Below are positions 25,565-34,027 of a DNA stretch of 64,000 bases, piece after piece; the stretch's first letter is position 1; each line of letters begins with the position of its first letter. A program made the translations under genes and the position numbers. The notes under the pieces were generated by a model, which saw only the letters and a program-made list of their open reading frames with translations, had not been told where the DNA came from and ran no database searches. This DNA is from CAZELM01 sp964512995 (GTDB lineage Bacteria > CSSED10-310): assembly GCA_964512995.1 (NCBI GenBank), contig CAZELM010000028.1, positions 3,409-67,408 of the forward strand, in the 5' to 3' direction.

Positions 25565-28225
25565 ATGAAACATAAAATGGGATTATGGGTTATCGTATTT
25601 TTTGTATTTTGTTGGAGTATTGGGGCAGCAAACATCCCAAGACAGATAAATTATCAAGGGTTATTGGCTGATTTGGAGGGAAATACTCTGAATGGCAATT
25701 ACAATTTTTCATTCGATATTTTCAGCGTAGAAACAGGTGGAACATCGCTTTGGAACGAAACGCAAAGCGATATCATTGTTACAGAAGGTGTTTTCTCCGT
25801 GTTACTCGGTTCCATCAATCCCATAACAGCAGATTTCAGCGGAAGGTTATGGCTTCAGATCACAGTGAACAATGAACCAATGTTTCCCAGAAAAGAATTG
25901 ACTGGAATTGGGAATGCATTTCAGGCAGAAGACGTGCTTGATAAGGATATTCATCCAAGAAGCATCGCCATTTATGCTTATGGAGATGTGATCAACTCAT
26001 CAGGCGAATGGGTGGGTGAGAATACTGGTTTGGTTGGTCCAACCGGTCCTATGGGTCCAACTGGTTCAATCGGTCCGGCAGGGCCCATGGGCTCAACCGG
26101 TCCAACCGGTCCTATGGGTCCAACGGGTTCTATTGGTCCGGCAGGACCCATGGGCTCAACCGGTCCTATGGGTCCAACGGGTTCTATTGGTCCGGCAGGA
26201 CCCATGGGCTCAATCGGTCCAACCGGTCCTATGGGTCCAACTGGTTCAATCGGTCCGGCAGGGCCCATGGGCTCAACCGGTCCAGCAGGTCCAGCAGGTC
26301 CCATCGGTCTGCCTGGAGTTACAGGTGCTCAGGGTATTCAAGGGCCGACAGGTCCTTCGGGTACGAGCCTATGGATGGATGATACGCAGGCCGGCCATGT
26401 GACAACCTCTGCTTCCGTCGGCATTGGCGTCACGGTTCCCCAATCCACCCTGCATGTTAATGGGAGCATCCAAATTGGTCCTGATGCGAATGATTGTACA
26501 CCAGAAAAAGCAGGTGCTCTCCGGTTTCAGGATGGCGAATTGCAATTATGCGATGGGTATTCGTGGCTGCCTTTTGTCAGTGCGCCGCCGCACATCGTTT
26601 CCCTTGAACCTGCAGAAGGTCCTGCCTATGGTGGAACCGTGATAACAATAAGCGGAACCAATTTTAAGACCGGATTGACGGCTACATTGGGAGGCAGAGC
26701 ATTAAGGGATATTCAGGTACAAAATCCCAGCCAGATTACTGCAAAAACGCCTGCTGGCTTTTTAGGCAACCAAGAATTGGTTGTAACAAACCCAAACGGT
26801 TTCAGTGATACCCTATTGGACGCATTCTTATATGATTGCTGCTTTGTGGGAGTCGGATCCGATGGTCCATTGAATGTCACTGCTGCGAATACCATTGTCA
26901 ATACTTATGGATATGTAACCGATTGCACGGTTTCCGCTGGAAGTTCTGCCATAACATTGGACAGCGTGTCTGGTTTTTCCATTGGCGATGAAGTGCTCAT
27001 ACACAATTCTCAGCATGCAACAAATTTTGGCACCTATGAGTTTGCCGTTATCTCTGGGATTCAGGGTAATGTCCTGACCCTTGAGTCGCCATTGCTTCAC
27101 ACATACTACTCATGTGTTCCGAATGCGGCTGATGCAGCAGTTACGCAGGTTGTTTTGGTTCCTCAATATACCACTGTGAATCTGAATTCAGGAGCTTCCC
27201 TTACCGCGACAGCCTGGAATGGATATAGTGGAGGTATCACGGTTTTCCGTGCATCGGAAACCGTCAATCTTGCCGGAAGCATTGATGTTACAAGGAAAGG
27301 TTTCCGCGGAGGAGCAGCCGCAGGCGAAGGCGCTGATAATTACTCCGGATTTATTCGTACAGGCGGCGGTAATGGAGGAGATGGGGGCCGGGAATACCGG
27401 TCGCCCCAGGAACCACCGGGAATGACAGGATTGAACGGAACCGGCGGTGCTGGCGGTGGTGGCGGAGGATGTGGTAATGGAGGTACCGGCTTAGGGGGGC
27501 ATGGAGGCACCAAAGGCGGTGGCGGTGGCGCTGGTGATAAACCAACTGGCGATTTCCTTGTTTCCAGCAACGGCCAAGATGCATGCCCGACCTGCGATGG
27601 AGTTGGCGGCGGTCCCGGTGCAGGATCCATCGATGGATCATCAGCAGGGGGTGGTGGCGGAGCACCCCGCAATTCCGGAACCAATCCAACCCCTGAAAAT
27701 TGCAGCACCATGAGTCTCGGTGGTGGTGCTTCAAGTGGCGCTGGTGGTGGTGGAGCAGGCGGACAGGACGATTTAACCGCCGGAACACATGGACGCGGGG
27801 GATTGGCAAACGGCACCGGAGGTGCAGGTCAGTATGGTGCAAATGGATCCAATGGCGGCAATGGTCAGGCCGGGGGAGGCATTGTGTTTATCACCGCCCA
27901 AGGCATCACAGTGACTGGATCCGTTGCTGCTGATGGAGGAATCGGCGGCAATGGCGGCAGCGGTGCTACAGCATTGGGACATACCAATGAAAATGGAGGT
28001 TCCGGGGGCGGAGGTGGCGGTGCTGACGGCGCTGCCGGAGGTGTCATTGTATTGGAGGCAAAAGAACTGACCATCGGTGAAAGTCTTCTTCATTCCAATG
28101 GCGGCAACGGAGGCACTGCCGGAACCGGCGCTCTCAGATATTATACCGCAGGAGCCGGCGGTAACGGCGCAGCAGGATCAAAGGGAACTGACGGCAGAGT
28201 TAAAACAACGAGCTATCTCCCATAA
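25565..28225 (+). CDS. Secreted surface protein: collagen-like repeats, IPT/TIG domain, glycine-rich C-terminus
   Basis: An 886-residue exported protein with a signal peptide (GLWVIVFFVFCWSIGAA). Residues about 23-130 form the widespread bacterial surface module starting INYQGLLAD and including GVFSVLLGS. Residues 158-266 are Gly-X-Y collagen-like repeats rich in GPT, GPM and GPA triplets. Residues about 340-425 form an IPT/TIG immunoglobulin-like domain (PPHIVSLEPAEGPAYGGTVI). Residues about 560-880 are glycine-rich (GGAGGGGGGCGNGG). AAGGAGAACC lies before the ATG. No sorting motif or membrane anchor is seen, so secretion or attachment is unresolved. Likely role: adhesin, sheath or matrix protein. 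Confidence 0.85.
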   Translation: MKHKMGLWVIVFFVFCWSIGAANIPRQINYQGLLADLEGNTLNGNYNFSFDIFSVETGGTSLWNETQSDIIVTEGVFSVLLGSINPITADFSGRLWLQITVNNEPMFPRKELTGIGNAFQAEDVLDKDIHPRSIAIYAYGDVINSSGEWVGENTGLVGPTGPMGPTGSIGPAGPMGSTGPTGPMGPTGSIGPAGPMGSTGPMGPTGSIGPAGPMGSIGPTGPMGPTGSIGPAGPMGSTGPAGPAGPIGLPGVTGAQGIQGPTGPSGTSLWMDDTQAGHVTTSASVGIGVTVPQSTLHVNGSIQIGPDANDCTPEKAGALRFQDGELQLCDGYSWLPFVSAPPHIVSLEPAEGPAYGGTVITISGTNFKTGLTATLGGRALRDIQVQNPSQITAKTPAGFLGNQELVVTNPNGFSDTLLDAFLYDCCFVGVGSDGPLNVTAANTIVNTYGYVTDCTVSAGSSAITLDSVSGFSIGDEVLIHNSQHATNFGTYEFAVISGIQGNVLTLESPLLHTYYSCVPNAADAAVTQVVLVPQYTTVNLNSGASLTATAWNGYSGGITVFRASETVNLAGSIDVTRKGFRGGAAAGEGADNYSGFIRTGGGNGGDGGREYRSPQEPPGMTGLNGTGGAGGGGGGCGNGGTGLGGHGGTKGGGGGAGDKPTGDFLVSSNGQDACPTCDGVGGGPGAGSIDGSSAGGGGGAPRNSGTNPTPENCSTMSLGGGASSGAGGGGAGGQDDLTAGTHGRGGLANGTGGAGQYGANGSNGGNGQAGGGIVFITAQGITVTGSVAADGGIGGNGGSGATALGHTNENGGSGGGGGGADGAAGGVIVLEAKELTIGESLLHSNGGNGGTAGTGALRYYTAGAGGNGAAGSKGTDGRVKTTSYLP
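26036..26278 (+). repeat. 63-bp tandem repeat encoding collagen-like 21-mers
   Basis: Four near-identical units: 26036-26098, 26099-26161, 26162-26215 (54 bp, one GPT triplet missing) and 26216-26278. Each encodes GPTGPMGPTGSIGPAGPMGST or a one-residue variant. DNA identity is high, pointing to recent expansion by slippage or unequal recombination. Confidence 0.92.
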
Positions 28226-28291
28226 CCGCTGTTCCATTTCTGGTGGAACCGTGTCGCAATCTCATCGGCGTAGAATGAGGGTTTAGAGCGT

Positions 28292-28421
28292 CTCTCCTTC
28301 ACCCCGCCAGCCATGGTGAAGGAGAGAGTATAGAGAAATAAGGCAAAGAGTTTTGATTTCAAGCCATTCGCACATATGCCCTTCTCTATTCATGGGGAAG
28401 AGTTGGGGATGAGGTCAGAAA
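28292..28421. repeat. Intergenic inverted repeat and dispersed-repeat relative
   Basis: CTCTCCTTCACC (28292-28303) is perfectly complementary to GGTGAAGGAGAG (28315-28326). After it, CATATGCCCTTCTCTATTCATGGGG...TGAGGTC (about 28373-28421) is a relative of the segments at 13079-13118 and 13471-13513. There is no T-run after the stem, so it is a repeat element rather than a clear terminator. The rest of 28226-28520 holds no gene that I can see. Confidence 0.65.
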
Positions 28422-28520
28422 CCTGTCCGGTAATCCAGGGATCCCCTCTGACTTGCAGAGGTTCCGGAAAATGATTATGATCTCTTTCCGGATTTTTATG
28501 GAAGCAGGGGAGGTGTTGGA

Positions 28521-29567
28521 ATGACTATCATGGATATGAGCGAACGGTTGATTTTTATCATCGGATCACCCCGATCCGGATCAACGCTTCTGGAGCGGAT
28601 GATCAGTTCTCATTCAAAAGTGCTGGGTGGACCGGAACCCCATCTGCTGACGCCATTGGCGCATCTCGGGTACTATGACACCGTGGATAAAGCGCCTTAT
28701 GATCATCTGCGGGCGGTTGCTGCTCAGCGGGAGTTCGTATCCCGGCTGCCTCATGGGGAGCAGGACTACCTGGATGCACTCCGGGCCTATTGCCATATCC
28801 TGTATGGCCGCCAACTGGAGCAAGCCGGACCCGGCAAAGAACGCGTCCTGGATAAAACCCCCGCGTATGCGCTCGTCCTGCCATTTATCAGCCGGGTGTT
28901 TCCCAAAGCCAAATACATTGTACTGACCCGGCATCCCGGCGCCATTTTCTCCTCATACGCCGATTCCTTTTTTGAAGGCGATTGGAAAGCCGCTCATGAC
29001 TTCAACCCCATTATCGAACGCTATGTGCCGGCCATCGCCCGGTTCCTCCGGGAAAAGGCCGTTCCACTGGTCCACGTGAAATATGAAGAAATGGTCAAGA
29101 ATCCGGAGAACGACATGCGACGGGTGTGCGAGATTCTGGAATTGCCGTTTGAACCGGAAATGATCGAATATGGCAAAAACAAACCCCAGGAGAAAGGCCT
29201 TGGCGATCCCATCGGCGTCAATCAGCATCAGCGCCCGGTCACATCCTCCGTACACAAATGGCTCAAACCGGTGCTGGCCGATCCCGAGAAAGAAAAACTC
29301 CTCCGCAAAATGATCGGATTCTGCAGCCCGGACGACCTGGAGATATGGGGATATCCAGTGTCTGCGATCTATGAACCCCTGGATAATCCCCCACCTGGCG
29401 CAGTCCCGTCAGGAACCGGCTCCCCGAAACGAAAGAAAGCCGAAAAATGGGATCGGTTCCGGATCGAACGGGTCCTGCTTCATAAAATCCGGAAAAATAT
29501 CCATCACAATACATTCGGAAAACTCGTGAAAAAAATCCGGTTTACCTGCGATGTTCTGTTGAGATAA
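28521..29567 (+). CDS. Sulfotransferase family protein
   Basis: A 348-residue protein of the PAPS-dependent sulfotransferase fold. The 5'-phosphosulfate-binding loop is GSPRSGSTLLERM near residue 16, and the 3'-phosphate region is VLTRHPGAIFSSYADSF, containing the usual Arg and Ser. GLGDP and a conserved C-terminal WLKPVLADPEKEKL fit the family. GGGAGGTG lies just upstream of the ATG. It follows the collagen-like gene in the same direction, so sulfation of a surface polysaccharide or lipid is one possibility; there is no direct evidence for the acceptor. Confidence 0.87.
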   Translation: MTIMDMSERLIFIIGSPRSGSTLLERMISSHSKVLGGPEPHLLTPLAHLGYYDTVDKAPYDHLRAVAAQREFVSRLPHGEQDYLDALRAYCHILYGRQLEQAGPGKERVLDKTPAYALVLPFISRVFPKAKYIVLTRHPGAIFSSYADSFFEGDWKAAHDFNPIIERYVPAIARFLREKAVPLVHVKYEEMVKNPENDMRRVCEILELPFEPEMIEYGKNKPQEKGLGDPIGVNQHQRPVTSSVHKWLKPVLADPEKEKLLRKMIGFCSPDDLEIWGYPVSAIYEPLDNPPPGAVPSGTGSPKRKKAEKWDRFRIERVLLHKIRKNIHHNTFGKLVKKIRFTCDVLLR

Positions 29568-29749
29568 TACAAAATGGCGTTCAGACTGTTTTTGTTTTAT
29601 TATATATCCGTGTATCGATGCCATGACGTTATGGTTCGAGAACGGCGTGCATTGTATGAAACGGATCATGGGATATTGGACAATCGTTGTATCATTGGAC
29701 AGATGACTCTCGCTCCCATTCGTGAGGGGCAGAGGAAAGGAGATTGATC

Positions 29750-30223
29750 GTGCGGCAATTTTTAATACTACTGGCAGTGATTGTTTCAGCGAGCGTGATG
29801 TGGAGCTGCAAACCCCAGACATCGGAAGCGCAGGACTCGGCGGAAGCGGTGTGGAGCACGAATTACAAAGAATCGCTCCAGAAAGCGCAAAAGGAAAACA
29901 AACTTCTATTACTCGATTTCACCGGCTCTGACTGGTGTGGATGGTGCAAAAAACTGGACAAAGAAATATTCGCGACTCCCGAATTTCAGAAATATGCCAA
30001 AGAAAACCTGGTTCTGGTCAAACTGGATTTCCCGAGAAGCATCCAACTGAGCGAAGAGGTGAAAAAACAGAACGCAGAACTGGCTCAGAAATACAGCATC
30101 CGCGGCTATCCGACGATTGTGATTCTGGATGGCAAGGAAAGCAAAGTGGGACAAATGGGATATATGCGGGGCGGACCCGAGCCATTTGTCAAAGCCATCG
30201 AAGATATGAAGAAAAAAGTCTGA
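29750..30223 (+). CDS. Thioredoxin-fold lipoprotein or exported protein
   Basis: A 157-residue exported protein with the active-site motif WCGWCKKL in GSDWCGWCKKLDKEIF, as in DUF255/thioredoxin_7-like proteins. The N-terminus is hydrophobic (FLILLAVIVSASVMWSC), with a cysteine at a plausible but non-ideal lipobox. A GTG start at 29750 is preferred because AAAGGAG lies 7 nt upstream; a TTG two codons earlier is the alternative. The cis-proline is in RGYPTIVIL. It would act in thiol-disulfide exchange outside the cytoplasm. A strong terminator follows the stop. Confidence 0.87.
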   Translation: MRQFLILLAVIVSASVMWSCKPQTSEAQDSAEAVWSTNYKESLQKAQKENKLLLLDFTGSDWCGWCKKLDKEIFATPEFQKYAKENLVLVKLDFPRSIQLSEEVKKQNAELAQKYSIRGYPTIVILDGKESKVGQMGYMRGGPEPFVKAIEDMKKKV

Positions 30224-30253
30224 TCCTGCATATCAATCCATTCAGCGCTTAAC

Positions 30254-30293
30254 AAAAAACCAGGGTGTTCACGCGAACATCCTGGTTTTTTTC
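30254..30293 (+). terminator. Rho-independent terminator after thioredoxin-like gene
   Basis: The stem CCAGGGTGTTC / GAACATCCTGG (one G-T pair) has a four-base ACGC loop, an A-run before and seven T after. The A-run on the left arm makes it potentially bidirectional. Confidence 0.92.
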
Positions 30294-30349
30294 TCTTAAA
30301 CTGAACGAAACCCGATTGCTGGCCGTATCCCCAGCAGGAGGTTTATGGA

Positions 30350-30529
30350 ATGGGAATACTGAGAGTCCTGATCTGCATCTTATTTCCACCCCTGGCGGTT
30401 CTGGATAAGGGTTGCGGAAGCATCGTCATCGTGACATTTCTGACTCTTCTGGGTTATGTGCCGGGCATTATCGCCGCTCTGGTTATCTGCAACAATCGGC
30501 AGGGACCGATCATTCACATCGGCCACTGA
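30350..30529 (+). CDS. YqaE/Pmp3-family small membrane protein
   Basis: A 59-residue protein of the YqaE/Pmp3 (UPF0057) family of two-helix membrane proteins. The first helix contains LICILFPPLAVLDKGCG and the second VIVTFLTLLGYVPGIIAALVI, matching the family's PPLAV and GxxPGxIHA positions, and the C-terminus is short and hydrophilic. AGGAGG lies 8 nt before the ATG at 30350. Related proteins influence membrane potential and salt or stress tolerance. It is convergent with the M16 gene on the other strand, with 9 nt between the stops. Confidence 0.9.
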   Translation: MGILRVLICILFPPLAVLDKGCGSIVIVTFLTLLGYVPGIIAALVICNNRQGPIIHIGH

Positions 30530-30538
30530 GCGTCTCCA

Positions 30539-32041
30539 CTATAATTCAATCCCAGGAATCACGTCGATCGTCCCCAGATTCAGGGCTTCGAGCTGAGGTC
30601 TCAGCCGATCCGCAGGTCCCAGAATGACAATCAACAGGTTGTCGGGCTGGATATAGGTCTGAGCTGCAGTTCTGACATCTCCGGCCGTGACCTCATTGAT
30701 CCATCTGGGATACTCCGTGATGTCGGTCATGGGCAGATGATAGAAATGGGAGTGGACGATCGTCTGAGCGATGCCTTCATACTCCTCGAATTTCAAAGGG
30801 AAACTGCCGATCAGCCCCTGTTTCGCCTCCCGTAGTTCCGCGTCACTGACCGGAACGTCCCGGATTTTTTTCAGCTCATCCAGAATGATCCGAATCGTTT
30901 CCGCCGTGCTGTCGACCTTTGTGAACGTCGATACCACAAACTCCCCCGTAAATTCCCGTTCGGCGAAAAAACTGTAGATGCCATAGGTCAGGCCGCGTTT
31001 GACACGGACTTCCGTAGCCAGACGGGCAAACAGGCCATCTCCGCCTAAAATATCGTTCATGACTTCGATCCGGAACCGGTCGGGATTCACACGGTTGATG
31101 CCGATATTGCCGATCATGATCTGAGACTGAGAGGTGTCCTTGTCCAGAATGTGGATCTGAACGCCCTGGATGGGTGTCGGATTGGGGATTTCCGGAAGTG
31201 TTTCCGTGGAGGGTTTCCATTGCGCGAGTGTCTGCTCACAGAGTGTCCGGATCTGCTCTACCGTGACATCGCCGACCAGCACCAGAACGGTCCGGTTGGG
31301 CGCATAATACGTCTGATAGAACGTCATGACATCCTCCCGGGTAATGGATTTCAGTCCGTTGATGGAGCCTTTATGGGGTTTGGAATAGGGGTGGTCTTTG
31401 AACACATCCTTCCGGAACTGGTAATAGGCCAGATCGCCTGGATTGTCATCCAGCCGCATGATATCGCCGATCAGATACTGACGGGCTTCCTCCAGATTCG
31501 CCGATTCAAACGCCGGCCGGGAGAGAATCTCCGAAAAATACGGGAACAGGCGCGTTATATCTTTGGACAGGCATGTCAGGGTGGCGATGCACGATTCATT
31601 GTAGGCGACGGATGTAACGTATGCGCCGTGGCGGTCCATCACATCATCGATCTCCTGGTCCGGATACGACTCCGTCCCTTCCGTCAGAATCCACCCGGTC
31701 AGATAGGACAGACCTTCTTTGCCCGGTGGATCATAGATGGATCCACCCCGGATTTGCGCCTGTGCATAAACCATCGGCAGATCGTGGCGTTCCACGACGA
31801 ATATCCGAAGCCCGTTTTCCAGTAAGATGGATTCCGATTCCGGAAACGGAATGGTGGCGTGTTCGTCCCAGGTTGCCTGTGCGAGATATTCTTTCAGTGA
31901 AAGCTCTTTGTTTATATCTTGTTTGATCATGGATGGCTCGGATGTTAAGGTTTCGGGAACGGTCCGCAGGCACGGCGAACACGCGGAAAAGCTCAGCGAA
32001 AGATACACGGTTGCCACGAATAGATATAGCAGTTTTTTCAT
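30539..32041 (-). CDS. M16-family peptidase homologue without zinc motif, lipoprotein
   Basis: A 500-residue M16 (pitrilysin/MPP-like) protein with a lipobox (LSFSAC) at the end of its signal peptide. At the position of the HxxEH zinc motif it has GLSYLTGWILTEGT, so the metal ligands are lost. The C-terminal substrate-binding RVKRGLTYGIYSFF is kept. This matches the regulatory, non-catalytic partner of two-gene M16 systems. It starts 12 nt after the stop of the catalytic paralogue (32054-33412), so the two probably form a heterodimer in the envelope. Confidence 0.9.
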   Translation of the reverse strand: MKKLLYLFVATVYLSLSFSACSPCLRTVPETLTSEPSMIKQDINKELSLKEYLAQATWDEHATIPFPESESILLENGLRIFVVERHDLPMVYAQAQIRGGSIYDPPGKEGLSYLTGWILTEGTESYPDQEIDDVMDRHGAYVTSVAYNESCIATLTCLSKDITRLFPYFSEILSRPAFESANLEEARQYLIGDIMRLDDNPGDLAYYQFRKDVFKDHPYSKPHKGSINGLKSITREDVMTFYQTYYAPNRTVLVLVGDVTVEQIRTLCEQTLAQWKPSTETLPEIPNPTPIQGVQIHILDKDTSQSQIMIGNIGINRVNPDRFRIEVMNDILGGDGLFARLATEVRVKRGLTYGIYSFFAEREFTGEFVVSTFTKVDSTAETIRIILDELKKIRDVPVSDAELREAKQGLIGSFPLKFEEYEGIAQTIVHSHFYHLPMTDITEYPRWINEVTAGDVRTAAQTYIQPDNLLIVILGPADRLRPQLEALNLGTIDVIPGIEL

Positions 32042-32053
32042 CGGATGACTCCC

Positions 32054-33412
32054 TTATTCCGGCTGATTTTCATCGGGTGGAGCGGCGTGTCCGGTGTCAT
32101 CCCGCACGATTCCGACCGTCCGGTTTGAGGGGATCAGATACCGGGAGGCCACAGCCTGAAGCTGGTCCGGGGTGATTGCATTGAGCCGGTCTTCGAGATT
32201 CAGCGCATCGCGCCAGGAGCCGACCATTTCAGCTTCCCCGAGACTGAACGCCAGACCCGTTGATGATTCCATCCCGTAAATCTCCCGCGTGAGCATCTGT
32301 GTCCGGGCGATCTGCAGTTGATCACTGGTGACACCGTGGTCGACTACGTTCCGGATGATGTCCTGAATGCGTTTTTCCATCTCTTCCACCGGCACTCCCG
32401 GTAACGGAAGACCGCCGATGATCAGCAGATCGGGTTCCAGGGATTGATGGCAATACGCATACACCTGCATGGCCACCGGATCGGTTCCCTGGGAGAGTTT
32501 TCCAAATGGAGTCGACCCGCCATGGGACAAAATGGTGGTCAGGACTTCCAGTGCCAGTGCGTCGGGATGGGAGGCGGCCGGCGCTTTATATCCCGCGAGA
32601 TACAGAGGGCTCCGGACAGGCATGTTCAGCTCGAACCGGCGCTCTTCGGTCTGTTCGGGTTCCGGAGGAAAGACGCGGGTGATTTTTTCGCCAGCCGGGA
32701 TAACACCAAAAAACCGCTCCATCAGATCCAGAAGTTCCTCTGTTTTGAACTGCCCGACAATCACAGCAGTCGCGTTGCAGGGTGCGTAATACTTCTTCTG
32801 GAAAGCCATCAGATCGTCGTATGTGATGGTCTTCAGATCGTCCAGACGGCCGATCGTGATCGTCTTGTATGGATGCACCGTGAATGCGCGATCGTAAAGT
32901 TCGAACCGAAGCCGTCCGTCGGGATCGTCGAGGTAACTCTGCCGGAGTTCTTCCAGAACGACATCCAGTTCGCTGGCGGCTTCTTCGGGAGTCGGCTGAA
33001 GATTGGCCATCCGTTCGGCTTCCAGCCGGATGACCAGTTCCAGGCGGTCGGGCGGAACGGTCTCGTGGTAACAGGTACGGTCTGTGGATGTATTGGCGTT
33101 CGAGTGGCCGCCACCGACAGCGCCCAGCAGCCGGGCATAGGATTCGCCTTCCAGATTTTTGGTGGATTTGAACATCATGTGTTCGCAATAATGTGCCATT
33201 CCGCGTTTTCCGGGCGATTCGTCGACGGACCCGACCGGATAATATAAGGCGAATGTGATCACCGGTGATTGGGGGCGTTCCAGAGCGATTACTTTCATGC
33301 CATTCGAGAGAATATGTTCCGTCACCGGTAAGTCCAGAGAGGCATTACAGGGCGGGATAAAACCGGCCAGCAGGGAGTTGACAATCAGACAGATACCGAC
33401 AGTGCGCATCAT
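32054..33412 (-). CDS. M16-family zinc metallopeptidase
   Basis: A 452-residue exported peptidase with a signal peptide (VGICLIVNSLLAGFIPP). The inverted zinc motif HYCEH is at 74-78 (E77 catalytic base), with the third ligand E154 in VVLEELRQ about 76 residues later. The N-terminal NGMKVIALERPQSPVITFALYYPVGSVDE and the C-terminal half follow the M16B subfamily pattern. It is first in a two-gene operon with an inactive paralogue, an arrangement known for bacterial M16B heterodimers. It likely degrades peptides in the periplasm. Confidence 0.93.
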   Translation of the reverse strand: MMRTVGICLIVNSLLAGFIPPCNASLDLPVTEHILSNGMKVIALERPQSPVITFALYYPVGSVDESPGKRGMAHYCEHMMFKSTKNLEGESYARLLGAVGGGHSNANTSTDRTCYHETVPPDRLELVIRLEAERMANLQPTPEEAASELDVVLEELRQSYLDDPDGRLRFELYDRAFTVHPYKTITIGRLDDLKTITYDDLMAFQKKYYAPCNATAVIVGQFKTEELLDLMERFFGVIPAGEKITRVFPPEPEQTEERRFELNMPVRSPLYLAGYKAPAASHPDALALEVLTTILSHGGSTPFGKLSQGTDPVAMQVYAYCHQSLEPDLLIIGGLPLPGVPVEEMEKRIQDIIRNVVDHGVTSDQLQIARTQMLTREIYGMESSTGLAFSLGEAEMVGSWRDALNLEDRLNAITPDQLQAVASRYLIPSNRTVGIVRDDTGHAAPPDENQPE

Positions 33413-33469
33413 TCGGGTTTCCTTTCAGAAAAAAGCCGGGCGGGGTGAGCCGCCCGGACGACATACCGA

Positions 33470-34015
33470 TTACAGAGTCCGGCCAAACTCAAATACATTC
33501 CCGGCCTGGTAAATATCCATCTGCACTTTGCTGAACGGCTGAGTCTGGACCAGCAGTTGATGCGTGGCGGCATCCCGGATTTCTCCGGCCGCCAGGTCCA
33601 TCTCCACGTTCTGACCACTGACAATGGGAGTGCCTCCGGCGAGGATTCGGGACATATCCGGACACTCCAGGATCGGAAACCCGGCATTGATGGCATTGCG
33701 TTTGTAAATGGCACCGAACGATTCGGCGATCAGAGCCGCCACTCCCAGAGATACAAAGCAATCGACGGCGTGTTGCCGCGAGGAGCCTGAGCCGAAGTTT
33801 TTCCCGCAGATCACGATATCATTGGGTTTGACTTTTTTGGCGAAATCTTTCCATCCGGTCAGGTTCCCGAACGCAAATTTGCCCATCTCCTTGATATCCG
33901 TTACGGCGAGATGTGCGTTGTGATAGATCATGTCCGTATCGATATCATCGATCAGCGCGCCTTTTTCATCGGTGATCACCCAGACATTCCCTTGGAATTT
34001 AGTCGGTTTGCTCAT
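33470..34015 (-). CDS. Aconitase-family dehydratase small subunit (LeuD-like)
   Basis: A 181-residue swivel-domain subunit of the 3-isopropylmalate dehydratase/homoaconitase family. It shows DDIDTDMIYHNAHL, CGKNFGSGSSRQHAVD (the substrate-binding loop with GSGSSR) and AINAGFPILEC. It starts 12 nt after the large-subunit stop, with AAGGAGA before the ATG. leuA and leuB are not adjacent, so the actual reaction (3-isopropylmalate, homoaconitate or dimethylmalate type) is open. Confidence 0.9.
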   Translation of the reverse strand: MSKPTKFQGNVWVITDEKGALIDDIDTDMIYHNAHLAVTDIKEMGKFAFGNLTGWKDFAKKVKPNDIVICGKNFGSGSSRQHAVDCFVSLGVAALIAESFGAIYKRNAINAGFPILECPDMSRILAGGTPIVSGQNVEMDLAAGEIRDAATHQLLVQTQPFSKVQMDIYQAGNVFEFGRTL

Positions 34016-34027
34016 GGATCGTCTCCT

